From contig JBASDX010000006.1 of NCBI GenBank assembly GCA_049652385.1, positions 102,638 to 166,637 of the forward strand: DNA of 64,000 nt, written 5' to 3'. The translations under genes were made by a program, and so were the position numbers. The DNA is from DMER64 sp049652385 (GTDB lineage Bacteria > Bacteroidota > Bacteroidia > Bacteroidales > UBA932). The notes beneath the pieces were generated by a model that ran no database searches, was not told where the DNA came from, and was given only the letters and a program-made list of their open reading frames with translations. Shown here in pieces: positions 27,400 to 35,637 of the stretch (its first letter is position 1; each line of letters begins with the position of its first letter).

Positions 27400-28274
27400 A
27401 AGCTGTTAAAGAATACTTGTTGATAACGCTGGGAATCCTTATTTACGTCACGGGCTGGACCACATTTATTATCCCCAACCATTTGGTGGGAGGAGGTGTG
27501 GCAGGCATATCGACGCTTATCTATTATGCCACCAACCTGCCTATCAGTATTTCCTTTTTTGCCTTCAACGTAATCCTTATCATCATAGGACTTCGTACCA
27601 TAGGTTGGAAATTTGGTGTGAAAACCATATTTGGCGTGGGCATTACTACTTTGGCTTTCCAGTTTATACCGGCTATCATACCGGAAGATCTCATACAAGC
27701 TATGGCGCTTGACAACGGGAAATTGATTTCCGCCCTTATGGGAGCCGCAGCCTCGGGGGTGGGTATTGGCTTGGTCATTGCACAAGGTGGCAGCACGGGG
27801 GGAACAGATATTCTGGCTCAAATTGTTGGCAAATACCGCAATATCTCACCGGGCCGTTTTATGATGGCCTGCGACCTTGTCATTATTGCTTCTTTATTTT
27901 TCGTATCAGACGAACCTACCATAGGTTTGAGGCTGGCTGCCGTTTTGTACGGATATTTGATTATCGGATTATTCGGTTATACAGTAGATATCATGTTATC
28001 GGGAGCCAAGCGTTCCGTTCAATTTTTTATTTTCAGTACTAAATACGAAGAAATTGCAGACAGGATTTCCAAAGAAGTGCAGCGCGGCGTAACGGTCATT
28101 TCTTCACAAGGCTGGTATTCCAAAAGCGAACAAAACGTACTTCTGGTCATTGTTAGAAGAACAGAAGTGAATGCAGTAGCCAAAATTGTAAAAGAAGTAG
28201 ATAAAAACGCATTCCTTTCCAAGGCCAGCGTTTCCGGAGTATACGGTACTGGGTTTGAAGTACTCAGAACGTAA
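27396..28274 (+). CDS. YitT-family membrane protein (DUF161/DUF2179)
   Basis: This 292-residue protein has five to six membrane helices in the first 200 residues, with the family pattern GGGVAGISTLIYY and AQGGSTGGTDILAQI. A soluble DUF2179 domain (about 205-290) follows, with RGVTVISSQGWYSKSEQNVLL. Function in the family is not established; a transport role is often assumed. It is coupled to leuS by a 4-base overlap, and its TAA directly abuts the convergent gene's stop. Confidence 0.9.
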   Translation: MKAVKEYLLITLGILIYVTGWTTFIIPNHLVGGGVAGISTLIYYATNLPISISFFAFNVILIIIGLRTIGWKFGVKTIFGVGITTLAFQFIPAIIPEDLIQAMALDNGKLISALMGAAASGVGIGLVIAQGGSTGGTDILAQIVGKYRNISPGRFMMACDLVIIASLFFVSDEPTIGLRLAAVLYGYLIIGLFGYTVDIMLSGAKRSVQFFIFSTKYEEIADRISKEVQRGVTVISSQGWYSKSEQNVLLVIVRRTEVNAVAKIVKEVDKNAFLSKASVSGVYGTGFEVLRT

Positions 28275-29567
28275 TCACCGTACGGGTGCCAATTCAAAAT
28301 AAACGGGAATCGTAATTCTTACCGGAACTTTTCTTTTGTTTTTTTCTCCGGGTGTCCATTTAGGTGATGCCGAAATAACGCGCAAAGCTTCATCATCCAA
28401 TAACGGATGCGCAGAACGGGCTATTTCTACCTGCGTTAACGTTCCATCTTTTTCTACGATAAACGTAACCATCACCCTGCCTTTTATCCCTTGCCGGATG
28501 GCCTCTTTTGGATAACGTTGGTATTTATATACCCAACTGTCCAGAAAAAATTCAATATCGCCTTTCATAAAACGCGGCGGCACATCTGCTTCCGTGTATG
28601 CGTAAACACGTGCTCCTGCTCCTGTAAATTCCTCTTTCACAGAAGTAAACAACTCATCTTCCCCGTTGGCCGCCTGAGTCAGGAAATGAAAAACATATCG
28701 ACAAAATCCGTCCATTTTCTCAAAATCTATCCTGTCCTGAACATCCCTCAACGTTTGATGGTACGGATGCATACCCGTGGTAAACAAACAAACCGGAATG
28801 CCTTTCTCCAAAAAGGCCTGGTGGTCGGAAGAGAAAAAATCCGAGCCGAATACACCTACCTCGGGCATAAACGGTTCAAAAGTCAGACTTGTAAGTAAAT
28901 GTTCTCTTTCGTAATGCGGTTGTCCACAAAAGACCATAGGTGTATTCTCAGGAGAGATATGTCCCAACCTGTCCAGATTAATCATGAGTTTTACAGATGC
29001 CTGCGGGAAAGCCCTGTTTATGAAATACCAGGCACCGAGAGCTCCTTTCTCACCGGCCCCAAAAGCCACAAACAGCAAGCTTCTTTTATACATAAAATGT
29101 TGGCCCTGAGCAGCTCCTGCCAACTCGAGCAAAGCCGCTACCCCCGAGGCGTTTGCGTCTGCACCCGGATATATGCATACACTGTCTCTGCCGTTTATGC
29201 GCATCGTGTACGACCCCAAATGATCGTAATGGGCTCCCACCACAATATATTCTTCACGTAAAACGGGATCGTACCCCGGAATTACAGCCACGACGTTTTG
29301 TGAATAGAGCGTATCGCCCGTGGCTTCGTCTACAAACGAAAAATCTTGAAAACCTCCCGGATAAAGAAGCTCCAGCCCTTTTTCCTTAAAACGGGCCGAG
29401 ATCCAGGCTGCTGCCTCTGCCTCTGAAGACGTGCCGGCCAAACGCCCCCGATACCTCTCCGAGGTCAACGCTGCCACGTGGCTTCGCAACGCTTTTTCAA
29501 AAGAATCCTGAGCCTGCAAAAACACAACGCTCAGGATACTTAACAACAGGGTTAAAATACGTTTCAT
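28275..29567 (-). CDS. M28 peptidase-fold protein fused to a TonB C-terminal domain, likely catalytically dead
   Basis: This 430-residue exported protein (signal MKRILTLLLSILSVVFLQAQ) combines an M28 zinc-peptidase fold (about 25-300) with a TonB C-terminal domain (about 345-430, IKGRVMVTFIVEKDGTLTQV). The metal ligands His113, Glu173, Asp199 and probably His270 remain. GADANASG carries Ala138 where the bridging Asp of GADDNASG should be, and FGAGEKG carries Gly172 where the general-base Glu of the usual AEE/GEE should be. Two essential residues are therefore missing. It overlaps gcvT by 1 base. The start follows from the signal peptide. Confidence 0.82.
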   Translation of the reverse strand: MKRILTLLLSILSVVFLQAQDSFEKALRSHVAALTSERYRGRLAGTSSEAEAAAWISARFKEKGLELLYPGGFQDFSFVDEATGDTLYSQNVVAVIPGYDPVLREEYIVVGAHYDHLGSYTMRINGRDSVCIYPGADANASGVAALLELAGAAQGQHFMYKRSLLFVAFGAGEKGALGAWYFINRAFPQASVKLMINLDRLGHISPENTPMVFCGQPHYEREHLLTSLTFEPFMPEVGVFGSDFFSSDHQAFLEKGIPVCLFTTGMHPYHQTLRDVQDRIDFEKMDGFCRYVFHFLTQAANGEDELFTSVKEEFTGAGARVYAYTEADVPPRFMKGDIEFFLDSWVYKYQRYPKEAIRQGIKGRVMVTFIVEKDGTLTQVEIARSAHPLLDDEALRVISASPKWTPGEKNKRKVPVRITIPVYFELAPVR

Positions 29568-30673
29568 CAAGGTTTGTAAAAAGGCGGACGTACCACAACG
29601 GCTTTCAGCAAACGGTCCCTTACCTTTACAAAAATTTCTGTATCTGCCGCTGTAAAAGCTGCCTCTACGTAGCCCATACCAATGCCTTTTTTCAAAGAAG
29701 GAGACATGGTGCCCGATGTAACCTTTCCGATTTCTTTTCCGTCTGCCGTGCATACCGGATAACCTTGACGAGGCACCCCTCTGTCTATCATGGTGAAACC
29801 TGTCAATTTCCTGGCTACTCCTTGTGCCTTTTGCTCCTGTAAAAAACCTTTATCTATAAAATCGCCTTTAGTGTCCGTAAACTTGGTAATCCAACCCAGA
29901 CCCGCTTCCAGAGGAGATGTGGTATCGTCTATATCGTTTCCATACAAACAATATCCCATTTCCAAACGCAACGTATCCCGGGCTCCCAGACCAACAGGCT
30001 GTAAATCAAACTCCTTTCCTGCTTCGAACAAAGCCTTCCATAACTTTTCTCCGTCTTCATTGGGAACGTAGATTTCACACCCTCCCGACCCGGTATAGCC
30101 GGTAATGGACAGCAATGCATGAGAGATTCCTGCCACATTGCATTCCTTAAAAGAATAAAACTCCATATCCAAAACCGGGATATCCGTTATTTTCTGAACA
30201 ATTTTCATGGCATTTGGCCCCTGAACAGCCAAAAGACACAGTTCGTCAGATGCATTGTACAATTCCTTTCCCGGATTGATTCCAAAATCAGGAGCATACT
30301 TGCACAGATGATCCCAGTCTTTTTGAATGTTGGCTGCATTCACTACCAAAAGATACGTTTCGGCATCTTTTCTATACAACAGAAAATCATCCACTATACC
30401 ACCCCTGCCGTTGGGAAAACACGTATATTGTATCCTTCCGTCTTCCAACTTTGAAACATCGTTTGTGGTGACGTATTGAATAAATTCCAAAGCACGCGGC
30501 CCGGTAATCCAAAATTCACCCATATGGCTTACATCAAAAACTCCGGCATTTTCCCGAACCTGAATATGCTCAGCATTGATACCCCTGTATTCAATAGGCA
30601 TGTTATAACCGGCAAAGGGTACCATTTTGGCTCCCAGTTCCTGATGAAACCGGGTAAAAACAGTATTTTTCAT
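29567..30673 (-). CDS. gcvT: Glycine cleavage system T protein (aminomethyltransferase)
   Basis: This 368-residue folate-dependent enzyme releases ammonia from the aminomethyl-lipoyl H protein and forms methylene-tetrahydrofolate. It shows MPIEYRGINAEHIQVRE, VFDVSHMGEF, TGYTGSGGCEIYVPNEDG, and LRLEMGYCLYGND near residue 235. Length is normal. The other glycine cleavage genes are not in the window. It lies 3 bases after the SPOR lipoprotein gene and is translationally coupled to the M28-TonB gene. Confidence 0.96.
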   Translation of the reverse strand: MKNTVFTRFHQELGAKMVPFAGYNMPIEYRGINAEHIQVRENAGVFDVSHMGEFWITGPRALEFIQYVTTNDVSKLEDGRIQYTCFPNGRGGIVDDFLLYRKDAETYLLVVNAANIQKDWDHLCKYAPDFGINPGKELYNASDELCLLAVQGPNAMKIVQKITDIPVLDMEFYSFKECNVAGISHALLSITGYTGSGGCEIYVPNEDGEKLWKALFEAGKEFDLQPVGLGARDTLRLEMGYCLYGNDIDDTTSPLEAGLGWITKFTDTKGDFIDKGFLQEQKAQGVARKLTGFTMIDRGVPRQGYPVCTADGKEIGKVTSGTMSPSLKKGIGMGYVEAAFTAADTEIFVKVRDRLLKAVVVRPPFYKP

Positions 30674-30676
30674 AAA

Positions 30677-31150
30677 CTAAAAATGTAGATTTTGTTTGGT
30701 ATCATATACCCAGACATCATGAGGGGTGATGTCCAGGGCAAACATTTTATACATCCTGTTATAGGCATCGTGCAATTCATCGGTTTGATAGGCCGAAATA
30801 ACGGCATATCCGTTTTTAAAGGTTATCCTGACAGGTGTATATCCCTCTTTTTCTATTGACTGCATCATTCTTGAAGCATTATTTTCCATAATGAAGCTTC
30901 CTAAAACTACGTGGTAGCGTTTCAGGATTTTTTTCTGTGCTTCTTCCTTTTCCAAAGAATCCAAACGCAACTGCTCCAAACGGGCTGCTTCTTCTGCCGC
31001 AACCCTTTCCAAAGAATCTTTTATAAGCTGTTCCTGCTTTTCTCTCAGTTCTTTAGATGTGGGCATCCCAAATTTAGAACGAACCCAATCACAGGAATTC
31101 AGACTGCCCAGCAGCATGATTCCAACGAGTAACGGGAATATTTTATTCAT
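30677..31150 (-). CDS. SPOR-domain lipoprotein
   Basis: This 157-residue protein has a lipoprotein signal (SLNSC), a charged coiled-coil segment (about 30-75, rich in Glu, Leu and Arg) and a C-terminal SPOR domain (about 78-150): YHVVLGSFIMENNASRM and YTPVRITFKNGYAVI. SPOR domains bind denuded peptidoglycan strands, often at division sites. It heads the operon with gcvT and the M28-TonB protein. Confidence 0.85.
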   Translation of the reverse strand: MNKIFPLLVGIMLLGSLNSCDWVRSKFGMPTSKELREKQEQLIKDSLERVAAEEAARLEQLRLDSLEKEEAQKKILKRYHVVLGSFIMENNASRMMQSIEKEGYTPVRITFKNGYAVISAYQTDELHDAYNRMYKMFALDITPHDVWVYDTKQNLHF

Positions 31151-31179
31151 AATAAAGAGATTAGATAATTATCATTACA

Positions 31180-31187
31180 CAAATATA
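31180..31187 (-). promoter_or_regulatory. -7 element TATATTTG for the SPOR-gcvT-M28 operon
   Basis: On the minus strand TATATTTG lies 29 bases before the SPOR lipoprotein start at 31150. No good -33 partner was found. Confidence 0.45.
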
Positions 31188-31236
31188 CGTGAAAAAAACG
31201 GGAACTGTAAAAAAAAGGGTAACTTGCTTATCCGTT

Positions 31237-32490
31237 ATGAAAAAAACCGTATCCATCCTTTATTTCTTTTGGCTGTTAACGGTTCCTCCGTTACTGTTCT
31301 CACAAGAAAAAGACCGTGTCCGCTTTTGTTTCACCGGCGATCTTATGCAGCACGGAGCCCAAATAAGGTCCGCCCGGCAAGAAGATGGAAGTTTCGCTTA
31401 CGACACTTGCTTTGCTTACATAAAAGACAGAATGAAAGAAGCAGATTTTACGGTCATAAACATGGAAACATCCTTCAGCGGACCTCCGTATACGGGTTAC
31501 CCTTTGTTTTCTTCTCCAAACGAATTGGCTTATGCCGTCCGGCGTGCAGGCGGCAATGTGTTTCTTACAGCCAATAACCATATACTTGACAAAGGCGAAG
31601 CAGGCGCTTTCAAGACAACGGCTCTGTACGATTCACTGGAAATTCCGCACTGCGGTACCACGAACCCTTGGATCATACTCCGGAAACACGGGCTGCACAT
31701 AGCTCTACTCAACTATACATACGGTACTAATAACTCTGTGTCTTCTTCTTCATTTCCCATGAACCACATAGACACAACGTTGATAAAAGAACACCTGGCC
31801 CAGGTGCGCAAAGAAGGAGCCGATGCCGTTTTGTGCTGTATGCATTGGGGTGTGGAATACGACCTCCATCCTTCTTTCCGGCAACGTTCTTTAAGCAATT
31901 GGCTGCGCCGGCAAGGCGTCACGGCTGTCATAGGCGCCCACCCTCATGTGCCGCAACGTGTTGAATCCTATAGAGACAGTGTGGGAGACATCGATTATCT
32001 TGTAGCCTACTCTCTGGGAAATTTTATCTCTAATCAACAAGATATCATACCGCGTATGGGTATGATTCTTACCTTTGATATGGTTCTGACAGAAAACGGT
32101 CCCCGTATTGAATCACCCTGGTTTGAATGGGTCTGGACATGGCGCCCCGTCTCGCAAAACAAAATGTTGTACCACGTATTGCCTGTATCCGATCCCCGCT
32201 TGTACAGAAAGGTGGTGACAAATCCGGCAGATACGCTGCTCATCACAAAAACACTCAATATTATCAGAAATTATATAAATACAACTTCTTTCGGTATTTT
32301 TGAACGTAGAAGATATCCGCCTTATGAACGAAAAAATCTTTATTTTGGAGAGCATCCACCTGTCCGTGCTCTACGGGCCCGGCAGCCCGTTTTTACCTCT
32401 TTTGAAGGAAGCGTTCCCTCAATTGAAAATTATCGCAAGAGGAGAACAACTGAAAGTACAGGGAGCTCCGGAAGAAATAGCGCGTTTTGA
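31237..32490 (+). CDS. CapA-family (poly-gamma-glutamate synthesis) metallophosphatase-like protein
   Basis: This 417-residue exported protein has a signal peptide (about residues 1-22). It matches the CapA/PGA_cap family: FCFTGDLMQHG, NMETSFSG, LTANNHILDKG, CMHWGVEYD and VIGAHPHVPQ. Many Bacteroidota carry it outside any capsule locus and its role there is unclear. The last 56 codons overlap phoH in another frame and look unconstrained (Arg- and Ser-rich), so the original stop may have been lost. The upstream Met at 31189 is rejected because it precedes a clear signal peptide. Confidence 0.87.
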   Translation: MKKTVSILYFFWLLTVPPLLFSQEKDRVRFCFTGDLMQHGAQIRSARQEDGSFAYDTCFAYIKDRMKEADFTVINMETSFSGPPYTGYPLFSSPNELAYAVRRAGGNVFLTANNHILDKGEAGAFKTTALYDSLEIPHCGTTNPWIILRKHGLHIALLNYTYGTNNSVSSSSFPMNHIDTTLIKEHLAQVRKEGADAVLCCMHWGVEYDLHPSFRQRSLSNWLRRQGVTAVIGAHPHVPQRVESYRDSVGDIDYLVAYSLGNFISNQQDIIPRMGMILTFDMVLTENGPRIESPWFEWVWTWRPVSQNKMLYHVLPVSDPRLYRKVVTNPADTLLITKTLNIIRNYINTTSFGIFERRRYPPYERKNLYFGEHPPVRALRARQPVFTSFEGSVPSIENYRKRRTTESTGSSGRNSAF

Positions 32491-33358
32491 AAACAAGTTG
32501 GACAACCTGATTCATCTGCTTGAAAGAAGGCAGCATCTAACGGAAGACAGTATCGCAGCTGTATTGCAGGGAGCTGTGAAGCCGACCGACCACAAAGAGC
32601 AGGAACCCGATAACATCCTGGTATACGGTATTAATGGAAATATCATTAAAGCACGTACAAAAAATCAAGAAGTGCTGGTAGCTGCCTATGAAAATAACGA
32701 TCTGATTTTTGCAGAAGGTCCTGCCGGTACCGGTAAAACATATACGGCCATAGCCTTGGCCGTAAGGGCCTGGAAAAATAAAGAAATACGCAGGATAATC
32801 CTTACCAGGCCGGCTGTAGAAGCGGGTGAGCAACTGGGTTTCTTACCGGGCGACATGAAAGAAAAATTAGATCCTTATCTGCAACCTTTGTATGACGCAT
32901 TACGCGATATGATTCCGTCAAAAAAACTGGAAGTCCTAATGCAGGAAGGAATCGTTCAGATAGCACCGCTGGCTTATATGAGGGGCCGTACACTGGATCA
33001 TGCTTGTGTCATTTTGGATGAAGCTCAAAATACCAGTCTGTCTCAATTGAAAATGTTCTTGACCCGTATGGGAAAAGACGCAAAATTTATCATTACCGGA
33101 GATACCAGCCAAATTGATTTGGTAAAAAAGAACGACAGCGGTTTGGCTGCCTGCATGCATTTACTAAAGGATATAAAAGGTATTGCGTTTGTACGTTTTG
33201 ATTCAGGAGATATCATCCGTCATCCGCTTGTAAAAAAGATTGTGGCTGCTTTCAGCAGGCTACCAGCTTCCGGAAGCGCCACCGCCTCCTCCCAAACCTC
33301 CGCCAAATCCGCCAAACCCGCCCCCGCCGAATCCACCGCCGCCAAAACTACCACCTGA
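32324..33358 (+). CDS. PhoH-like ATPase
   Basis: This 344-residue protein has an N-terminal KH-like region, then the PhoH P-loop domain: Walker A EGPAGTGKTYTA near residue 131 and Walker B HACVILDEAQNTS near residue 225. PhoH proteins are linked to RNA metabolism. The start MNEKIFILESIH matches the family better than the upstream ATG at 32300. The final 30 or so residues (Ala/Ser/Thr/Pro-rich) are antisense to the glycine-rich tail of the convergent TPM gene and are probably not native. Confidence 0.92.
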   Translation: MNEKIFILESIHLSVLYGPGSPFLPLLKEAFPQLKIIARGEQLKVQGAPEEIARFENKLDNLIHLLERRQHLTEDSIAAVLQGAVKPTDHKEQEPDNILVYGINGNIIKARTKNQEVLVAAYENNDLIFAEGPAGTGKTYTAIALAVRAWKNKEIRRIILTRPAVEAGEQLGFLPGDMKEKLDPYLQPLYDALRDMIPSKKLEVLMQEGIVQIAPLAYMRGRTLDHACVILDEAQNTSLSQLKMFLTRMGKDAKFIITGDTSQIDLVKKNDSGLAACMHLLKDIKGIAFVRFDSGDIIRHPLVKKIVAAFSRLPASGSATASSQTSAKSAKPAPAESTAAKTTT

Positions 33359-34102
33359 TCCCGATCCTCCACCCCAATGCCCCGAGCGTGGACCTCGGTT
33401 TTTACCTCCCAAAAGATTGGCCAGGATTATCATTTCCAGCATGCCGGGCCCTTTCTTGTTGTTGCCTCCCAGATTGGTAGGCCCTATACGTTTGTTGGCT
33501 ATGGCAATGATAAGCAAAAAGACAAGCAGGCTGATAAGCACAGCTGCAAACAGAATGATTGCTGCCGATCCGTCCTCTTCTTCTGCAGGTGATGCTCCGT
33601 ATTCCTCTTCCGCTGCTGCCATAACGGCCAGTACCCCTTCCCTCACTCCTTCGTAGTAAGCATCTTTCCTGAAATAAGGAATCATGTGGTTGCTGATAAT
33701 CCTTTTGGACAAGGCATCCGTAAGCACTCCTTCCAGTCCGTAACCTACAGATATAGCCACACGTCCACCTGCGGTCGCCGGTCTGTGTTCCAATAAAATA
33801 ACTACTCCGTTATTGTTTTTTGCCGAACCTATGCCCCACTCAGACAAAATACGGTACGCTGCCATAGAAATATCCTCTCCCTGCAAATCCTCCACTGTCA
33901 CAACACATATCTGAGAAGTAGTGGCGTTATCAAAAGCTACAAGCTCTCTTTCCAGTCCTTGTCGTTGTTCAAGCGAGAAAATACCTGAAAAATCATTTAC
34001 CAGGCGCTGTATAGCAGGACGTTCGGGCACCTGCGCCTGCACATGTCCGAAGAAAACAGACAACCCTACAAGCGATAATATAAATACGACAGATTTTTTC
34101 AT
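33260..34102 (-). CDS. TPM-domain protein with glycine-rich tail
   Basis: This 280-residue protein has a signal peptide ending near VQAQ and a TPM domain (about 28-165): RLVNDFSGIFSLEQRQGLE and VGYGLEGVLTDALSKRII. A membrane helix (about 178-197) and a C-terminal tail of Gly, Ser and Phe repeats follow. The architecture matches the YgcG group of exported membrane proteins of unknown function. It overlaps the upstream TPM gene by 4 bases and the convergent phoH by 99 bases. Confidence 0.87.
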   Translation of the reverse strand: MKKSVVFILSLVGLSVFFGHVQAQVPERPAIQRLVNDFSGIFSLEQRQGLERELVAFDNATTSQICVVTVEDLQGEDISMAAYRILSEWGIGSAKNNNGVVILLEHRPATAGGRVAISVGYGLEGVLTDALSKRIISNHMIPYFRKDAYYEGVREGVLAVMAAAEEEYGASPAEEEDGSAAIILFAAVLISLLVFLLIIAIANKRIGPTNLGGNNKKGPGMLEMIILANLLGGKNRGPRSGHWGGGSGSGGSFGGGGFGGGGFGGFGGGLGGGGGASGSW

Positions 34103-34530
34103 TCTCCAAAAGATACTTCGTTAGGCAGTTCGTTTATTCCTCCGGGACGGTACGGGAAATAAACAGCCAGTTTTTTCCCTACTTCCCGAACAGCTTCACA
34201 GATTCCTTCCACAAAATTACCTGTTTCAAAAAAGCCTGCCATAACATTCTTAATAGACTCCCAATACCCTTTCGGCACTACGGCATGGATACCTGTGTCT
34301 CCCACAATGGCAAATTTTTTTGACTCCGTTGCCAGATAAATCAAAACAGAATTCCTGTCTTCTGTTTTGTACATCTTCAATTGATTGAAAACAAAAACAG
34401 CTCTTTCCAGAGAAGATGAAGGACAATACGTTTCTATATGTACCCTGATTTCTCCGGAAGTTTCCAGTTCTGCTTGTGTGATGGCAGATTTAATCTTTTT
34501 CTTATCCTTGGCCGAAAAGAATTTTAACAT
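34099..34530 (-). CDS. Short TPM-domain protein
   Basis: This 143-residue protein is a lone TPM domain without signal peptide, membrane helix or glycine tail: ETSGEIRVHIETYCPSS, YLATESKKFAIVGDTGIHAVV and GNFVEGICEAV. Pairs of a short and a long TPM protein are common in Bacteroidota, often with a LemA gene, which is absent here. It lies 5 bases after the lipoprotein gene and overlaps the long TPM gene by 4 bases. Confidence 0.85.
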   Translation of the reverse strand: MLKFFSAKDKKKIKSAITQAELETSGEIRVHIETYCPSSSLERAVFVFNQLKMYKTEDRNSVLIYLATESKKFAIVGDTGIHAVVPKGYWESIKNVMAGFFETGNFVEGICEAVREVGKKLAVYFPYRPGGINELPNEVSFGE

Positions 34531-34535
34531 GTGTC

Positions 34536-35588
34536 CTACTCCGTTTGCGTTGCTTCATTGGATTTGCGTACGCATCTGACAGATGCATATACCGCGTTTT
34601 TGTCTGCCGTTGCACACGAGAACCTATCCATGGCATAATGGATAAGCCTGTAATACCCCATGTCTCCATCTGAACAGGCAGCCCACCAGAAGGAAGTCTG
34701 ACCAAATCCTGAAAAAGTTTCCCCCTCCAGGATGGCATACCCTGCAGGGAGGGCATTCCAACCGGCCTTGTTTGTTTTTTCATTGTCGGGATGGTATCGC
34801 CATATTTTCTTGTCATTTATTACAGCATCTGCGGCAAAGGGCTGCCCCAGCCCGTTCCAGGGATCAAGAAAATCCAGAGGAGCCGGTGAAAAAGACGAGG
34901 CCAAATCTGACCAATCTTCGGCCGTTGGAATGCTCCAGCCGGGCGGACACAGCCCTTGCGGACCTCCTCCTATTCCCCGGAAAATACCCGGATTATCGTC
35001 CTGCTGCTCCTCTCCTCGTACAGCCTGGTTCCAGGTATACAACCTTCCCAACATATGTCCCAAAGCCGGCGTGTTGGAATATACCAGACCCACACCTCCC
35101 CGGTTCAAGTTCTGGATAAACCAGTCTAACTGTCCAAAACGTCTGTAGTAGTATACATAGCCGTCCCTGGGGTCCACCACAGAATCCGAGGACAGCAAAA
35201 CACCTTGCATCATAGAAGCATACTGCCTGTGAATGACCGTAGTATTGCGGCTAATGGAGCTTGTTGCATATCCTTCTGCCGAAGCCGTTAACGTAAGGGT
35301 GTACGTTCCAAGACTATCCGGAATTTTAATGACACCTTTCCTGCCTGTGATGGTGTCCGGCTGAAAATATTTTCCCGTAAACACATATTTGACAGAGTCT
35401 TCACCCGGGCTGGAAATGCCCGTAGCCTCAATTTCCAATACTTCACCGGGAAAAGTATAGGAAGGCAGCTCAAATTTCAGAGAACCCAGCAGATACTTCA
35501 TATCCGGGTCTTCTTTTTTGCATCCGAAGAAAAATAGTACAGATACAAAAATGAAGGTAAAAAGAAGTGCTGTATTTTTTCTTGTCAT
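34536..35588 (-). CDS. Lipoprotein with Fibrobacter-type paralogous domain
   Basis: This 350-residue protein begins with a lipoprotein signal (FFFGC, then KKEDPD). A beta-rich N-terminal region (about 35-125) resembles an Ig-like domain. The C-terminal half matches the Fibrobacter succinogenes major paralogous domain: YTWNQAV, GLCPPGWSIPTAEDW, WWAACSDGD, and SVRCVRK at the end. Such proteins sit on the outer membrane; function unknown. The Met six residues downstream of the first possible start best fits the signal sequence. Confidence 0.8.
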   Translation of the reverse strand: MTRKNTALLFTFIFVSVLFFFGCKKEDPDMKYLLGSLKFELPSYTFPGEVLEIEATGISSPGEDSVKYVFTGKYFQPDTITGRKGVIKIPDSLGTYTLTLTASAEGYATSSISRNTTVIHRQYASMMQGVLLSSDSVVDPRDGYVYYYRRFGQLDWFIQNLNRGGVGLVYSNTPALGHMLGRLYTWNQAVRGEEQQDDNPGIFRGIGGGPQGLCPPGWSIPTAEDWSDLASSFSPAPLDFLDPWNGLGQPFAADAVINDKKIWRYHPDNEKTNKAGWNALPAGYAILEGETFSGFGQTSFWWAACSDGDMGYYRLIHYAMDRFSCATADKNAVYASVRCVRKSNEATQTE

Positions 35589-35603
35589 ACGTTTAATATT
35601 CTG

Positions 35604-35611
35604 CAAATGTA
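35604..35611 (-). promoter_or_regulatory. -7 element TACATTTG for the lipoprotein-TPM-TPM operon
   Basis: On the minus strand TACATTTG lies 15 bases before the lipoprotein start at 35588. It is 13 bases from the opposite-facing apbE element. Confidence 0.5.
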
Positions 35612-35624
35612 GTCAAAAAATTTG

Positions 35625-35632
35625 TAGCTTTG
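35625..35632 (+). promoter_or_regulatory. -7 element TAGCTTTG for apbE
   Basis: TAGCTTTG matches TAnnTTTG and ends 5 bases before the apbE ATG at 35638. The predicted mRNA would have almost no leader, and this supports the start at 35638 rather than 35518. Confidence 0.5.
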
Positions 35633-35637
35633 TATTG

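Noticed and set aside
29568..29753. Longer N-terminus for the M28-TonB protein
   Set aside because: The 62 extra residues lie inside gcvT in another frame, and a clear signal peptide starts at 29567.
35518..35637. Longer N-terminus for ApbE
   Set aside because: It overlaps the divergent lipoprotein gene, and the lipoprotein signal plus a -7 element at 35625-35632 favour 35638.
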